NCBI RefSeq assembly: GCF_002764115.1
Contig: NZ_CP017940.1
Location: forward strand, 780,501 to 844,500
DNA: 64,000 nt
Origin: Phyllobacterium zundukense
GTDB taxonomy: Bacteria > Pseudomonadota > Alphaproteobacteria > Rhizobiales > Rhizobiaceae
Direction of reading: 5' to 3'
The position numbers and the translations under genes are program-made. The notes under the pieces were generated by a model. It had not been told where the DNA came from. It saw only the letters and a program-made list of their open reading frames with translations, and did no database searches. Shown piece after piece: positions 26,676 to 36,147 of the stretch (positions are counted from its first letter, which is position 1; each line of letters starts with the position of its first letter).

Positions 26676-28757
26676 TTATTTCCCTTCGCGGTACCACATG
26701 CTGCCGAGTACCAGGATCATAGCGGCAAGGCCGAGGAACCCGGAGAACAGGGGCAGGCGGTCTACACTCTTGAGGACCGTTTCATTGGTCGGCCTCAGCC
26801 CGATCCAATTATCGCCGCTAGCGCTGGCGATGCCGCGTGAGGCGACAATGTTCGGCACTTCAACGGAGCCCTGACCCGCGTTTGCACGCAGGCGCCGGGT
26901 GCCGCCGCCCGTCTCACGGGCGAGAGGGTCGAGCTTTGTCGTGGTGGAAACATTGTCGGCGAATTCCGGTGCGTCCACTGGTCCAACGTGGGCGAGTGTT
27001 GTCAATTCGTCATTGGCTACCTGATAGAGACCGATTTCGTCGGTCGGCAGGGAGGCTGTGAACACGCCGGGTTCCGTCTCGGTGAGAGGAACGGAGAGTG
27101 TCTTGCCAGACGGAGTGATGATGTTCGCGGGGTCGGCGGTTTTCTTCATGGTCTGGCGATGGATTTCGAGATTGCGGCCACTGCCGGTCGCAGTCAGTGC
27201 CTCTTCTTCGAGTTCCGGCTCCTTCATCAACCAGTGAGCGATACGCCGGTATAGGGCCGCATGCGGCCCGCCGCCTTCGAACCCACGTGCCCAGAGCCAG
27301 CCCTGATCGGAGAGGAACATGCCGACACGTCCTTCGCCGATGCGATTGAGCACAAGAAGCGGCCGGTCGCCGGCATTCATGACAACGTTACCTTCCGGCG
27401 GATTGACATCGATGACGCGGAACCAGCGGCTCCAGTTTGGCGGCTCCTGCGCGCTTCCTTCGAGCCCACGCGTCACCGGGTGGCGTTTGCCTTGATCACT
27501 CAGGCGCGGATAGAAGGCTTTCTCGTCGATATTGCCGGTTGGCGTCGCGGGCAGGACAGTCAGGAGCGGCGTATTGGCGATCGACATGTTGCCTGCAAAT
27601 TCGGGCCCGGCGGCAATGAGCAACGCGCCACCCTTCTGAACATAGTCGTTGATGTAATCATAATAGAGCAGCGGCAGCACGTCACGGTGCTGGTAGCGAT
27701 CGAAAATGATGAGGTCAAATTGCTCGATCTTGTCGACGAAGAGCTCACGTGTCGGAAAAGCGATGAGCGAAAGTTCGTTGATCGGCGTCGAGTCCTGTTT
27801 CTCTGGCGGTCGCAGAATGGTGAAGTGGACGAGGTCCACCGACGCGTCGGATTTGAGAAGGTTGCGCCATGTGCGCTCGCCATTATGCGGCTCGCCAGAT
27901 ACGAGCAGGACGCGCAGATTCTCGCGTATGCCGTCGACCATGGCCACGGCGCGGTTGTTCACCTCGGTGAGCTCGCCCGGGACAGAATCGACAATGATCT
28001 CTACGATATTGACGCCCGCGCGCGGCAGCGTCACTTCCAGCGGCATCTCCTCGCCGATAATCGCGTCTTCGCTGTTGACCTCATTGCCATTGACGCGCAC
28101 ACGCACATGCGCGCGGCCTCCTGCCGGCTCGCCCGCACCCGTAACCTTATAGGTCATTTGCTGCGGCTTGCCGGTCAGACCAAAGCGTGGTGCGCGGACG
28201 AATTGTATCCGGCGATCGATTTCACCCGGCGTGCCGGTGATAAGACCGTGCAAAGGCGCGTTGAAGCCAAGACCGAATGGATTGGCGGGGATATCGTGAA
28301 TCTGACCGTCGGTGATCATGATAGCGCCGCCTATACGGGCAGGCGGTACATCGCGGAACGCGCCGTTCAATGCCTGAAACAGACGTGTCGATGTTGCGTC
28401 GTCATTCTCGCTGGCACGCCCGGTCTCGACAGTTCGAACCTCGAATTGCGGCAGACGTTCAAGAGCTGTTTGCACTTGCTTGAGGGCTGCATCTGTATCC
28501 GCTGTTCGGTTGCCGATATCCTGGCTCTGGCTGCGGTCAGCTATGACAGCCACGACACTCTTCAATGGCTCGCGTTCTTCGTTGACGACGATTGGATTGA
28601 AGAGCGCCATGGCGAATGCCGCCACGGCCAGCAGCCGGATCAAACTCCCGCGCTGGCGAAAGTAGATCCCGACCAGTGTCAGGATAAACAATGGCACAAG
28701 CAGTAACGCAAGAAGCGTGGTGGAAACTAGAGGTTGAAAATCCAGGGACAAATACAT
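26676..28757 (-). CDS. Membrane protein with vWA-type and glutamine-amidotransferase-like domains (MoxR operon)
   Basis: A 693-residue inner-membrane protein. Two hydrophobic helices (about 11-30 and 38-55) precede a von Willebrand A-like domain with an apparently intact metal site, DRSQS (about 73-77) and ITDGQ. A Rossmann/class I amidotransferase-like domain follows (LRVLLVSGEPHN, DLIIFDRY, GGALLIAAGPEF), then a beta-rich region and a last helix near the C terminus (FSGFLGLAAMILVLGSM). No Cys nucleophile is visible, so the amidotransferase-like part is probably non-catalytic. It is the last gene of the moxR-DUF58-DUF4159 operon, 3 bp after the preceding stop. Role inferred: a large periplasmic partner of the MoxR chaperone complex. 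Confidence 0.85.
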   Translation of the reverse strand: MYLSLDFQPLVSTTLLALLLVPLFILTLVGIYFRQRGSLIRLLAVAAFAMALFNPIVVNEEREPLKSVVAVIADRSQSQDIGNRTADTDAALKQVQTALERLPQFEVRTVETGRASENDDATSTRLFQALNGAFRDVPPARIGGAIMITDGQIHDIPANPFGLGFNAPLHGLITGTPGEIDRRIQFVRAPRFGLTGKPQQMTYKVTGAGEPAGGRAHVRVRVNGNEVNSEDAIIGEEMPLEVTLPRAGVNIVEIIVDSVPGELTEVNNRAVAMVDGIRENLRVLLVSGEPHNGERTWRNLLKSDASVDLVHFTILRPPEKQDSTPINELSLIAFPTRELFVDKIEQFDLIIFDRYQHRDVLPLLYYDYINDYVQKGGALLIAAGPEFAGNMSIANTPLLTVLPATPTGNIDEKAFYPRLSDQGKRHPVTRGLEGSAQEPPNWSRWFRVIDVNPPEGNVVMNAGDRPLLVLNRIGEGRVGMFLSDQGWLWARGFEGGGPHAALYRRIAHWLMKEPELEEEALTATGSGRNLEIHRQTMKKTADPANIITPSGKTLSVPLTETEPGVFTASLPTDEIGLYQVANDELTTLAHVGPVDAPEFADNVSTTTKLDPLARETGGGTRRLRANAGQGSVEVPNIVASRGIASASGDNWIGLRPTNETVLKSVDRLPLFSGFLGLAAMILVLGSMWYREGK

Positions 28758-28760
28758 GGA

Positions 28761-31595
28761 CTAATTCCCCAGCCGTTCCAGCAGGTCGGGCACATGCACC
28801 TGATCCGACTTGTAGTTGCCGGTCAGCATGTACATGACAATGTTGATGCCTGTGCGGTAGGCATAGGTGCGCTGCATCGGATCATTCGGTATCGTTGGCA
28901 GGAGAGGCGATCCATCGGCATTCGTCGCCCATGCACCGGCAAAATCATTGCCGGTGATCATGATGGGCGTTACGCCATCACCAGCACGCACCGGCCGGTC
29001 GGCACGGGTTTCCGTCGAGAGCGAAGCCTGCACCCAGAGAGGGCTGCCGCGATACCGGCCCGGGAAATCCTGCAGGATGTAGAAGGATTTGGTCAGTACG
29101 TGGTCGCTCGGAACCGGCTCGAGCGGCGGAATGTTCAGTCCTGCAAGAATATCCCTCAGTCTCTGATTGGCGGGTGTCGTCGAATTATCGAAACTGATTG
29201 CCGCCGCGTCCTGGTCACGCGTGTCGAAGAGGACGGTTCCACCCTGCTGCATATAGGCATCGATCTTGGCAACGGCCTCGGGTGACGGCATTCTCGCCGC
29301 AGCATCGATGGGCCAATAGATCAGGGGGTAGAAGGCGAGCTCATCCGTCGCGGGATTGACGCCGATAGGCTCTCCGGGTTCGAGAGCCGTGCTGTCGGTA
29401 AGTGCTCTGGAAAGGCCGGAGAGGCCTGCTTTGCTGATATCGTCGACAGTGCTGTCGCCCGTAATAACATAAGCAAGGTGCGTGGCATTGACCGCTTCGA
29501 GAATGGACTGGTCGCCGGGCTTGCTGTCATTTTGCTGGGCATGGACGGGTGAAGGCCCGAAGGCGAGAATGGCCGGCAGCAAGAGGATTGCCAGGGACGC
29601 AACGGTAGCCGTCGGGCGAAAGCGCCGGCGCAGATGGCCACCGAGCCATAAAATAGCAATGGCATCCAATGCCAGGAGCAATGCTGCGAGGGCAAAGAGC
29701 GGCCCACGCAGTGGCACGGACTCATCGACAGCATAGCGTGCTGTCATCACCGGAATTGTCAGATCAGGCCGTATCAGCGGTTTGATTTCGCCGTCAGGGT
29801 TGAAGAGGTTGAACGCCATCATGGCATCCTCGACGCCATAGAAGCCGGGCGGATTGTCGAAGCTCACCTGTGGACCTGCGCCATTCCTGATGGGCAGTGG
29901 TTTGGTATCTCCATTCGGCGGTATCAGCGCGCCCTCAGCGCTCAATATGAGATAGGGCGGCAGGACACCGGAACCGTTTGCCCGATTGTCGTCCATCGTT
30001 GGTCCGGAACTGTTGGACAGTGAGATGATACGATGCAGCATATCGACGAAACTGCCACTGATCGGCAGGTTCGACCATGTGGCTTCAGGCGTTACATGAA
30101 ACAGCACGAGCTGACCGCGCTGGCGTGCCTCTCCGGTCACAAGTGGAGTACCGTCTGCCAGATTGGCCCAGCTCTTGTCATAGAGATCGGCGGAGGGTTC
30201 GGCCAGCACCTGCCGCGTCACCGTCACATCCTGCGGGGTTGGCAGGCCCCCGAAAGGTCCATTCTCCGGGAATGCGGCAACGGGTTGCGATTCTTTCCAC
30301 GACAGCGTGCCGCCCAGGGACCGTTCGCCCTTGCGCAAGATAACGGGCAAGAGTGGATCCTGGTCGCTATTTCCAGCGAGACGCGGCCCGGCAAAACGGA
30401 CCAGCGTGCCACCCTTGTCAACCCAGTCCGACAATGTCTGCTCGGTTTCGGCCGGCAGTTTGCCGATATCAGCCATGATGACGACGGAAGGCTTCTGTTC
30501 AAGAAGCTCCGGCACTGCCCGCACCAATTCAGCGTTGCGTGGACGCAAAATGTCGGCAAAGGGTTCAAGGGCTCGTGAAATGTAATAGAGCGGCGAGAGC
30601 AGGGGCTGCGAGAGGTCGGCTTCCGATCCGGAGAGCAGCGCGACGCGCCTGCGCTTGTTGTTGTCATCGATGAGATATGTGCCGCCAGCCTGCGCAGTTC
30701 CATCGATGCGCAGGGTGTGGAAATCGTTGCGCAGTTCATAGGGAGCGCTGATGACAGCTTCCGCTGCTGCCTCGCCGGCTGTAAATACGAGACCGGTTTC
30801 GGCGATGCGGCGCCCCTTTTCGTCGAAGGCTCCGATGGTGATACCGCTTTGGCCACGCTCATCGGCCGGGCGTACCGCGCGGACGGTCAGGCCATTCGCA
30901 TTGTTCACGCCCTGGCAGATTGCAACAAGCGACGTGATCGAAGGCTGATACCAGATCATGGATGCAACCCCCGTGCCTTCAAGCGATTTCAGCGCTTCGG
31001 CTGTCTGGGGTGTGTCGACACCGTCATTGAGATAGGCGATCCGCGTTCCGGTGACGTTGGCGAGTGCAACTTTCAACCGTGCAAAAGCGGCGCGGCGATC
31101 GACCGGAATAGGCCGTACAGTCAAAGCGCGAAGCCGTTCCAGGGCGGCGTTGGCATCAAACGGTCCGATATCGGCATTGGCTTTTTCTGCCGTGCCGAGA
31201 ATATAGATGAGCGCGCCTGAATGCTCAGCATCGGCAATCAACCGTTCTGCAGTTTCCTTGCGGGCATTCCATTCCTCGTTCGACGACCAGCCATTATCGA
31301 GTACGATCGCAACGGGTTCTTTGCCGGTCAAGGTTTCGGGGCGTGGATTCCAGACAGGCTCTGACAGCGCCAGAATGACGAAAGCAGCTAACAGCAGACG
31401 CAGCAAAGTCAGCCACCAGGGGCTCTTGTTTGGCGTCTCTTCCCTGTTCAGGAGCTGCGCCAGGATTTTCAGCGGAGGAAACACTTCCCTGACCGGGCGC
31501 GGCGGGGTCACGCGGAGCAGCCACCAGATGATCGGAAGAACGATCAGTCCCAACAGGATCAGCGGGGCGCCGAAGGCCAAGGGAAGGGCACTCAT
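28761..31595 (-). CDS. BatA/DUF4159 membrane protein (MoxR operon)
   Basis: A 944-residue protein. The N terminus is BatA-like, with two membrane helices (about 9-26 and 62-80) and the conserved WWLLRVTPP. A vWA-like domain follows whose metal-binding motif is degenerate (VLDNGWSS instead of D-x-S-x-S). A second hydrophobic pair near 640-700 ends with a cleavage-like ILAFGPSPVHAQ, and the C-terminal DUF4159 domain (LAYVITGDSTVDD, FYPLIYWPID, GGTVLFDTRDQDAA) is probably periplasmic. Its start overlaps the DUF58 stop by four bases. It belongs to the common alphaproteobacterial MoxR operon, thought to assist maturation or stress resistance of envelope proteins. The exact function is unknown. Confidence 0.88.
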   Translation of the reverse strand: MSALPLAFGAPLILLGLIVLPIIWWLLRVTPPRPVREVFPPLKILAQLLNREETPNKSPWWLTLLRLLLAAFVILALSEPVWNPRPETLTGKEPVAIVLDNGWSSNEEWNARKETAERLIADAEHSGALIYILGTAEKANADIGPFDANAALERLRALTVRPIPVDRRAAFARLKVALANVTGTRIAYLNDGVDTPQTAEALKSLEGTGVASMIWYQPSITSLVAICQGVNNANGLTVRAVRPADERGQSGITIGAFDEKGRRIAETGLVFTAGEAAAEAVISAPYELRNDFHTLRIDGTAQAGGTYLIDDNNKRRRVALLSGSEADLSQPLLSPLYYISRALEPFADILRPRNAELVRAVPELLEQKPSVVIMADIGKLPAETEQTLSDWVDKGGTLVRFAGPRLAGNSDQDPLLPVILRKGERSLGGTLSWKESQPVAAFPENGPFGGLPTPQDVTVTRQVLAEPSADLYDKSWANLADGTPLVTGEARQRGQLVLFHVTPEATWSNLPISGSFVDMLHRIISLSNSSGPTMDDNRANGSGVLPPYLILSAEGALIPPNGDTKPLPIRNGAGPQVSFDNPPGFYGVEDAMMAFNLFNPDGEIKPLIRPDLTIPVMTARYAVDESVPLRGPLFALAALLLALDAIAILWLGGHLRRRFRPTATVASLAILLLPAILAFGPSPVHAQQNDSKPGDQSILEAVNATHLAYVITGDSTVDDISKAGLSGLSRALTDSTALEPGEPIGVNPATDELAFYPLIYWPIDAAARMPSPEAVAKIDAYMQQGGTVLFDTRDQDAAAISFDNSTTPANQRLRDILAGLNIPPLEPVPSDHVLTKSFYILQDFPGRYRGSPLWVQASLSTETRADRPVRAGDGVTPIMITGNDFAGAWATNADGSPLLPTIPNDPMQRTYAYRTGINIVMYMLTGNYKSDQVHVPDLLERLGN

Positions 31596-32506
31596 AGGCC
31601 ACCTCCCTGATAACCGATATTGGCTGTCATGTTCATGTGAACCGACACCAAAGCGTCTGAAGCCAGGCGGTCAGTGCGGTTGGTTGTGTAACTCCAGCCG
31701 ATCCGCTTGCAAAAAGCGCTCAGAGTGTCGCGGCGGGCATGGAACAGACGACGGTAATCTTCCGCATAGTCCTGGGCGCGGCCGAAGGTCAGCGAAGCTC
31801 CAGTTTCGGGATCTATGAATTCGGTGCGGCGCTTGTAGGGAAACTCTTCTTCTGCCGGGTCGTAAACCTCGATCAGATGGGCTCGGGCGCCGTCATGTGC
31901 AAGCCGCTGCAGAACGGCAAGCGTCTCTTCAACCGGTTCAAGAAAATCGCTGACGAGGACCACATCGGAAAACCGGCGCACCTTGGTCAGATCAGGCTTG
32001 GGGGGCAGGCTGGTCGCGTGGGAAAGCAATGTTGCCAGGCGCTCGGCGCCATTTCGCGCAGACGATGGGTCGGTTATGCCGGGAAATCCAATGCGCTCGC
32101 CGCTGCGTGACAACAGCTCCGCCAATGCCAGAACCAGTACAAGGGCACGCGACTCTTTCGATACGTGTGCCTGTTCTGACTTGTAGAGCATGGAAGGCGA
32201 AGGATCCGCCCACAGCCAGACCGTATGCGCGGCTTCCCACTCCTGATCGCGGATATAGGTACGATCGTCGCGGGCCGATCTGCGCCAGTCGATGCGAGAC
32301 ACGGCTTCGCCTTCCGTATAGGGGCGAAACTGCCAGAAACTCTCGCCTACACCACTCTTGCGGCGGCCATGCCAGCCAGTATTGACGGTGTTGAGGATAC
32401 GGCGTGCTTCAACCAGCAGATCGGGCAGCAGGGCGGCACGTTGACGGGCACGCGCGAGCGCGTCGCCTGTCTCGGTTCGCTGGACCTGCGCGCCGATTGC
32501 TGCCAT
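31592..32506 (-). CDS. DUF58 domain-containing protein (MoxR operon)
   Basis: A 304-residue cytoplasmic protein with the DUF58 core, including FRPYTEGEAVSRIDWRRSAR (RxYxxGDxxRxIDW-like) followed by a vWA-like domain with an intact metal-site motif WADPSPSM (D-x-S-x-S). The C-terminal HARRDTLSAFCKRIGW is usual for the family. Genes of this type almost always follow moxR; the start overlaps the moxR stop by one base (TGATG). Inferred role: a bridging factor between the AAA+ MoxR and the membrane vWA proteins encoded downstream. Confidence 0.92.
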   Translation of the reverse strand: MAAIGAQVQRTETGDALARARQRAALLPDLLVEARRILNTVNTGWHGRRKSGVGESFWQFRPYTEGEAVSRIDWRRSARDDRTYIRDQEWEAAHTVWLWADPSPSMLYKSEQAHVSKESRALVLVLALAELLSRSGERIGFPGITDPSSARNGAERLATLLSHATSLPPKPDLTKVRRFSDVVLVSDFLEPVEETLAVLQRLAHDGARAHLIEVYDPAEEEFPYKRRTEFIDPETGASLTFGRAQDYAEDYRRLFHARRDTLSAFCKRIGWSYTTNRTDRLASDALVSVHMNMTANIGYQGGGL

Positions 32507-33513
32507 CAGAGGGCAACCTTTGTAAGGTTGCCAATGACATCGCGTACGTTCATTCCGTCGGCGCGCGCCGCAAATGTAAGCGCCATTCGGTGCTGCAGTA
32601 CCGGTTCGGCCAAGGCCTTCACATCGTCTACCGATGGCGCGAGGCGCCCATCATAAAGTGCGCGGGCGCGAGCGCAGAGCATCAGGGCCTGGCTGGCACG
32701 CGGACCGGGGCCCCAGGAAATGAATTTCTTCGCAATTTCATTTTCGGCTCCCGGGCGGGCGGAGCGGACGAGCTTGAGAATGGCGTCAACGACGCCTTCG
32801 GGCACCGGCATGCGGCGGATGAGCTGTTGCATCTCGCGCAGACGTTCCGCATCGATAATCTCTCGCGCCGTGGCTTCGGAGATACCAGTGGTCTCAAGAA
32901 GGACGCGTCGCTCGGCCTCGAGTTCGGGATAAAGAATGTCGATCTGCATCAGAAACCGGTCAAGCTGCGCCTCCGGCAGCGGGTAGGTACCTTCCTGTTC
33001 CAGCGGGTTCTGTGTTGCCAGCACATGGAACGGCTGAGGCAGATCATGGCGTTCGCCAGCAATGGTCACATGATATTCCTGCATCGCCTGTAGCAGCGCC
33101 GACTGCGTGCGCGGCGACGCACGGTTTATCTCATCAGCCATCAGCAGCTGCGCAAAGACTGGGCCTTTGACATAGCGGAAGTAGCGCTTGCCGTTGTCGT
33201 CCTGCTCCATGACTTCGGAACCGAGGATATCGGATGGCATCAGGTCGGGCGTGAACTGGATACGGCGGTCATCGAGCCCGAGAACTGTCCCCAGAGTTTC
33301 GACCAGTTTTGTCTTGGCCAGCCCGGGCACACCAACCAGAAGGGCGTGCCCCCCTGCCAGAAGCGCCACGAGTGTCCGTTCAATGACACTTTCCTGACCG
33401 AAGATGACGGTGCCGATACCTTCCCTTATCCTTGCAATGTCGGCCAGAGCTTTTTCGGCCTCGGCGATCATTGCCTTGGGGTCGGTCGGTACCTCAGCTT
33501 TAATCATGGTCAT
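32506..33513 (-). CDS. moxR: MoxR-family AAA+ ATPase
   Basis: A 335-residue cytosolic AAA+ ATPase. Walker A is GVPGLAKTKLV, Walker B is LLMADEINRASPRTQSAL (DE intact), sensor 1 is VLATQNPLEQEGTYPLPEAQ, and the C-terminal lid carries SWGPGPRASQAL. Typical length. MoxR ATPases act as chaperones that assemble or activate metal-dependent or envelope proteins together with vWA-domain partners. GAGGTGAG precedes ATG 33513. It is the first gene of a four-gene operon and divergent from the DUF1285-nudL-cca operon across 122 bp that contain a tandem 15-bp repeat. Confidence 0.95.
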   Translation of the reverse strand: MTMIKAEVPTDPKAMIAEAEKALADIARIREGIGTVIFGQESVIERTLVALLAGGHALLVGVPGLAKTKLVETLGTVLGLDDRRIQFTPDLMPSDILGSEVMEQDDNGKRYFRYVKGPVFAQLLMADEINRASPRTQSALLQAMQEYHVTIAGERHDLPQPFHVLATQNPLEQEGTYPLPEAQLDRFLMQIDILYPELEAERRVLLETTGISEATAREIIDAERLREMQQLIRRMPVPEGVVDAILKLVRSARPGAENEIAKKFISWGPGPRASQALMLCARARALYDGRLAPSVDDVKALAEPVLQHRMALTFAARADGMNVRDVIGNLTKVAL

Positions 33514-33535
33514 GGGCTCACCTCGCCGCTGGTAT

Positions 33536-33565
33536 CTTAAATGAGTCTAACTTAAATGACTCTAA
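33536..33565. repeat. Tandem 15-bp repeat between divergent moxR and DUF1285 genes
   Basis: CTTAAATGAGTCTAA (33536-33550) is followed directly by CTTAAATGACTCTAA (33551-33565), one mismatch apart. The G/C difference also makes an inverted GAGTC/GACTC pair. Position 23-52 bp from the moxR start suggests a regulator-binding site or promoter element. Confidence 0.6.
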
Positions 33566-33635
33566 GTCACTATGACATGCAGACAAGCGGTTTAACGGTG
33601 ACTATTTCGTGACGTGAACAGAAAAAGGTCAGGCC

Positions 33636-34244
33636 ATGACTGAGGGAGAAAACACATTGCGCGACGCTGCAGGACTTGAAGCGCTGATCTCGCGCGCCGC
33701 TGCGCAAGGCAAGGGCCTGCCGCCGGTTGACAAGTGGAATCCTGATTTTTGCGGCGATCTCGACATGGAGATCAAGGCCGACGGAACCTGGTTTTACATG
33801 GGGACCCCTATCGGGCGACAGCCACTTGTGCGTCTGTTTTCGACCGTCTTGCGCAAGGATGCGGACGAAAAGACCTATCTGGTTACGCCGGTCGAGAAGG
33901 TGGGTATACGTGTCGAGGATGCACATTTTCTGGCCGTCGAGCTCAATGTGTCTGGCAAAGGCGCCGACCAGACGATGACCTTCCGGACGAATGTTGGTGA
34001 TATTGTCGAGGCCAGCGCCGAAAATCCACTGCGTTTTGTCATCGACAAGGCCAATGGCGGCCTAAAGCCATATCTTCTCGTTCGGGGGCGGCTTGAAGCG
34101 CTGCTTGCGCGCCCGGTGATGTACGAGTTGGTCAGTCATGGAGAGGACATAAGTATCGACGGAGAAGTCATGTTTGCCGTCCGATCGAAAGGCAAGGTCT
34201 TTCCGATCATGCCGGCGGGCGAGCTGGAAAAGCAAAGCCTATGA
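33636..34244 (+). CDS. DUF1285 domain-containing protein
   Basis: A 202-residue soluble protein. The conserved start of the DUF1285 fold is visible: PVDKWNPDFCGDLDMEIKAD followed by GTWFYMGTPIGRQPLVRLFS, and FVIDKANGGLKPYLLVRGRLEALLARPVMYELV near the end (quoted in parts of the same strand order). The family has a two-domain beta fold solved by structural genomics but no assigned activity. It is the first gene of a three-gene operon with nudL and cca, its TGA overlapping the nudL ATG (ATGA). This gene order beside moxR is common in rhizobia and Brucella. Confidence 0.88.
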   Translation: MTEGENTLRDAAGLEALISRAAAQGKGLPPVDKWNPDFCGDLDMEIKADGTWFYMGTPIGRQPLVRLFSTVLRKDADEKTYLVTPVEKVGIRVEDAHFLAVELNVSGKGADQTMTFRTNVGDIVEASAENPLRFVIDKANGGLKPYLLVRGRLEALLARPVMYELVSHGEDISIDGEVMFAVRSKGKVFPIMPAGELEKQSL

Positions 34245-34882
34245 ACCAAACCAAACCACTGCATGAGGGGTTCTCTGCCCGAGCCTTCGCGCGGCGTGTC
34301 GCGCTCAAGGGCAGTGAAACATTGGGCGAGGATCACGGCGACCATCGGCTCAATCCCGATCTCGACGCCGTGATCGCGGCAAATCCGCTGCGCGATGCAG
34401 CGGTGCTGATTCCAATCGTCGATCGGGGCGATGAAGCGAGTGTGATCCTCACACTGCGTACGGTCCATATGCGCAAGCATTCGGGCCAGGTGGCTTTCCC
34501 GGGTGGCGCGATCGATCCCGAGGACGATTATGAGCCGGAAAAGGCGGCCCTGCGCGAAGCGCATGAGGAAATCGGGCTTGAGGGCCGGCATGTGGAACTC
34601 CTCGGCCGCCTGCCACGCTACCTGACGACGACCGGTTATTCTATCATACCCGTACTTGGCCTGGTCCATCCGCCCTTCGACCTGACGCCGAATCCGGATG
34701 AGGTCGCCGATGTGTTCGAGGTGCCGTTGTCGTTCCTGATGAATCCAGCCAATCATCGTCGCGAAAGCCGAATGTGGCAGGACAAGGAGCGATTTTACTA
34801 CACGATACCATTTGGCGATCGCTTCATCTGGGGCGTGACCGCCGGGATCATCCGTACACTTTATGAAAGGCTCTATTCGTGA
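34241..34882 (+). CDS. nudL: Nudix hydrolase, CoA pyrophosphatase (NudL) type
   Basis: A 213-residue Nudix enzyme. The box reads GGAIDPEDDYEPEKAALREA then HEEIGL, preceded by RKHSGQVAFPGG, the SGQxxFPGG element typical of CoA-type Nudix proteins. By family it splits CoA or dinucleotides to 3',5'-ADP and phosphopantetheine. Overlaps the DUF1285 stop by four bases and the cca start by four, so all three are cotranslated. The CoA preference is inferred from motif and family. Confidence 0.9.
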   Translation: MNQTKPLHEGFSARAFARRVALKGSETLGEDHGDHRLNPDLDAVIAANPLRDAAVLIPIVDRGDEASVILTLRTVHMRKHSGQVAFPGGAIDPEDDYEPEKAALREAHEEIGLEGRHVELLGRLPRYLTTTGYSIIPVLGLVHPPFDLTPNPDEVADVFEVPLSFLMNPANHRRESRMWQDKERFYYTIPFGDRFIWGVTAGIIRTLYERLYS

Positions 34883-36147
34883 GCATGATTACCATTGCCG
34901 ACAAAGCCCCGTGGCTCAAGGACAAGTCCTTGCAAAAACTTCTTGCGGTGCTGTCTGGCGAAGGCGAGGGGGCTCGCGTTGTCGGTGGCGCGGTACGCAA
35001 TACTCTTCTCGGGCAGGAGGTGAGCGATCTCGATATTGCAACGACCTGTTTGCCGGAAGAGACCCTGCGGCGGGCAAAAGAGGCCGGCTTCAAGGTCGTT
35101 CCGACCGGCATAGATCATGGCACGATCACTGTTGTAGCCGCTGGCCGGCCCTTCGAAGTGACCACATTGCGGGCCGATGTCGCGACTGACGGACGGCATG
35201 CGGAGGTGGCCTTCGGCCGCGATTGGCGGGTAGATGCGGAACGGCGCGATTTCACCATCAATGCGCTCTATGTCGAGGCTGACGGGACGATCGTCGATCT
35301 CGTTGGCGGGCTTGCGGATATCGAGAGCAGGACACTGCGTTTCATCGGCGATGCCGAGCAACGCATTCGTGAAGATTATCTCCGCATCTTGAGGTTTTTC
35401 CGGTTTTTCGCGTGGTATGGAAGGGGCCGTCCCGAGAGCGAAGGGCTGAAGGCATGTGCCCGTTTGAAGGACGGGCTTGTCCGGCTTTCGGCAGAACGCA
35501 TCTGGTCCGAACTGAAGAAGTTGCTGGGTGCGCCAGACCCGTCGCGTGCCTTGTTATGGATGCGGCAGGCCGGCGTCCTGACAGCAGTTTTGCCGGAAAG
35601 CGAAAAATGGGGCATCGATACGATCCATGGTCTGGTTAAGACAGAGCAGGACCTGGGTTGGGCTGTCGATCCACTGTTGCGCCTTGCAAGCATGATCCCG
35701 CCGAACACCGAGCGTGTCGACGAACTGGCATCACGGTTGAAACTGTCAAACAGCGAACGCGAACGGCTAGAGGCCTGGGCGAGCACTGTCCCACCGCCAC
35801 CGGAAATTTCCGAAACGGGATTCGCGAAGAAACTCTACCGCAGCGACAAACAGGGTATGCGCGACCGCCTTCGCCTCGCATTGGTTTCCGCAAGGGCCGA
35901 TGCGGTCAATGATAATAATGCCATGATGCGGGCCGGACACCTGTCGAGGCTGCTGGAATTTCTCGATAGCTACGATAAGCCGAAATTCCCTCTTTCGGGC
36001 GGCGATCTCATAATCGCGGGTCTCGATAAGGGCCCGGAGATCGGCAAGGTACAACGCGCGATCGAGGATGAATGGATCGAGTCCGGGTTCACCCTCAAAC
36101 GCGAGGAATTATTGGCAAAAATTCCTGATTACGCAGGGAAAGGTTAG
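34879..36147 (+). CDS. cca: CCA tRNA nucleotidyltransferase
   Basis: A 422-residue class II enzyme that adds or repairs the 3'-CCA end of tRNAs. The head domain holds VVGGAVRNTLLG (nucleotide-binding), DLDIATT (catalytic Asp pair), DHGTITV, ERRDFTINALY and EDYLRILRFFRF. The C-terminal helical body follows and no HD domain motif is seen. Translation starts at GTG 34879, overlapping the nudL stop (GTGA); GAAAGG eight bases upstream supports this over ATG 34885. Length matches alphaproteobacterial Cca. Confidence 0.94.
   Translation: MSMITIADKAPWLKDKSLQKLLAVLSGEGEGARVVGGAVRNTLLGQEVSDLDIATTCLPEETLRRAKEAGFKVVPTGIDHGTITVVAAGRPFEVTTLRADVATDGRHAEVAFGRDWRVDAERRDFTINALYVEADGTIVDLVGGLADIESRTLRFIGDAEQRIREDYLRILRFFRFFAWYGRGRPESEGLKACARLKDGLVRLSAERIWSELKKLLGAPDPSRALLWMRQAGVLTAVLPESEKWGIDTIHGLVKTEQDLGWAVDPLLRLASMIPPNTERVDELASRLKLSNSERERLEAWASTVPPPPEISETGFAKKLYRSDKQGMRDRLRLALVSARADAVNDNNAMMRAGHLSRLLEFLDSYDKPKFPLSGGDLIIAGLDKGPEIGKVQRAIEDEWIESGFTLKREELLAKIPDYAGKG

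Noticed and set aside
27261..28706. 481-codon plus-strand frame inside the vWA/GATase-like gene
   Set aside because: No start site and no family. The minus-strand gene is supported by operon structure and domains.
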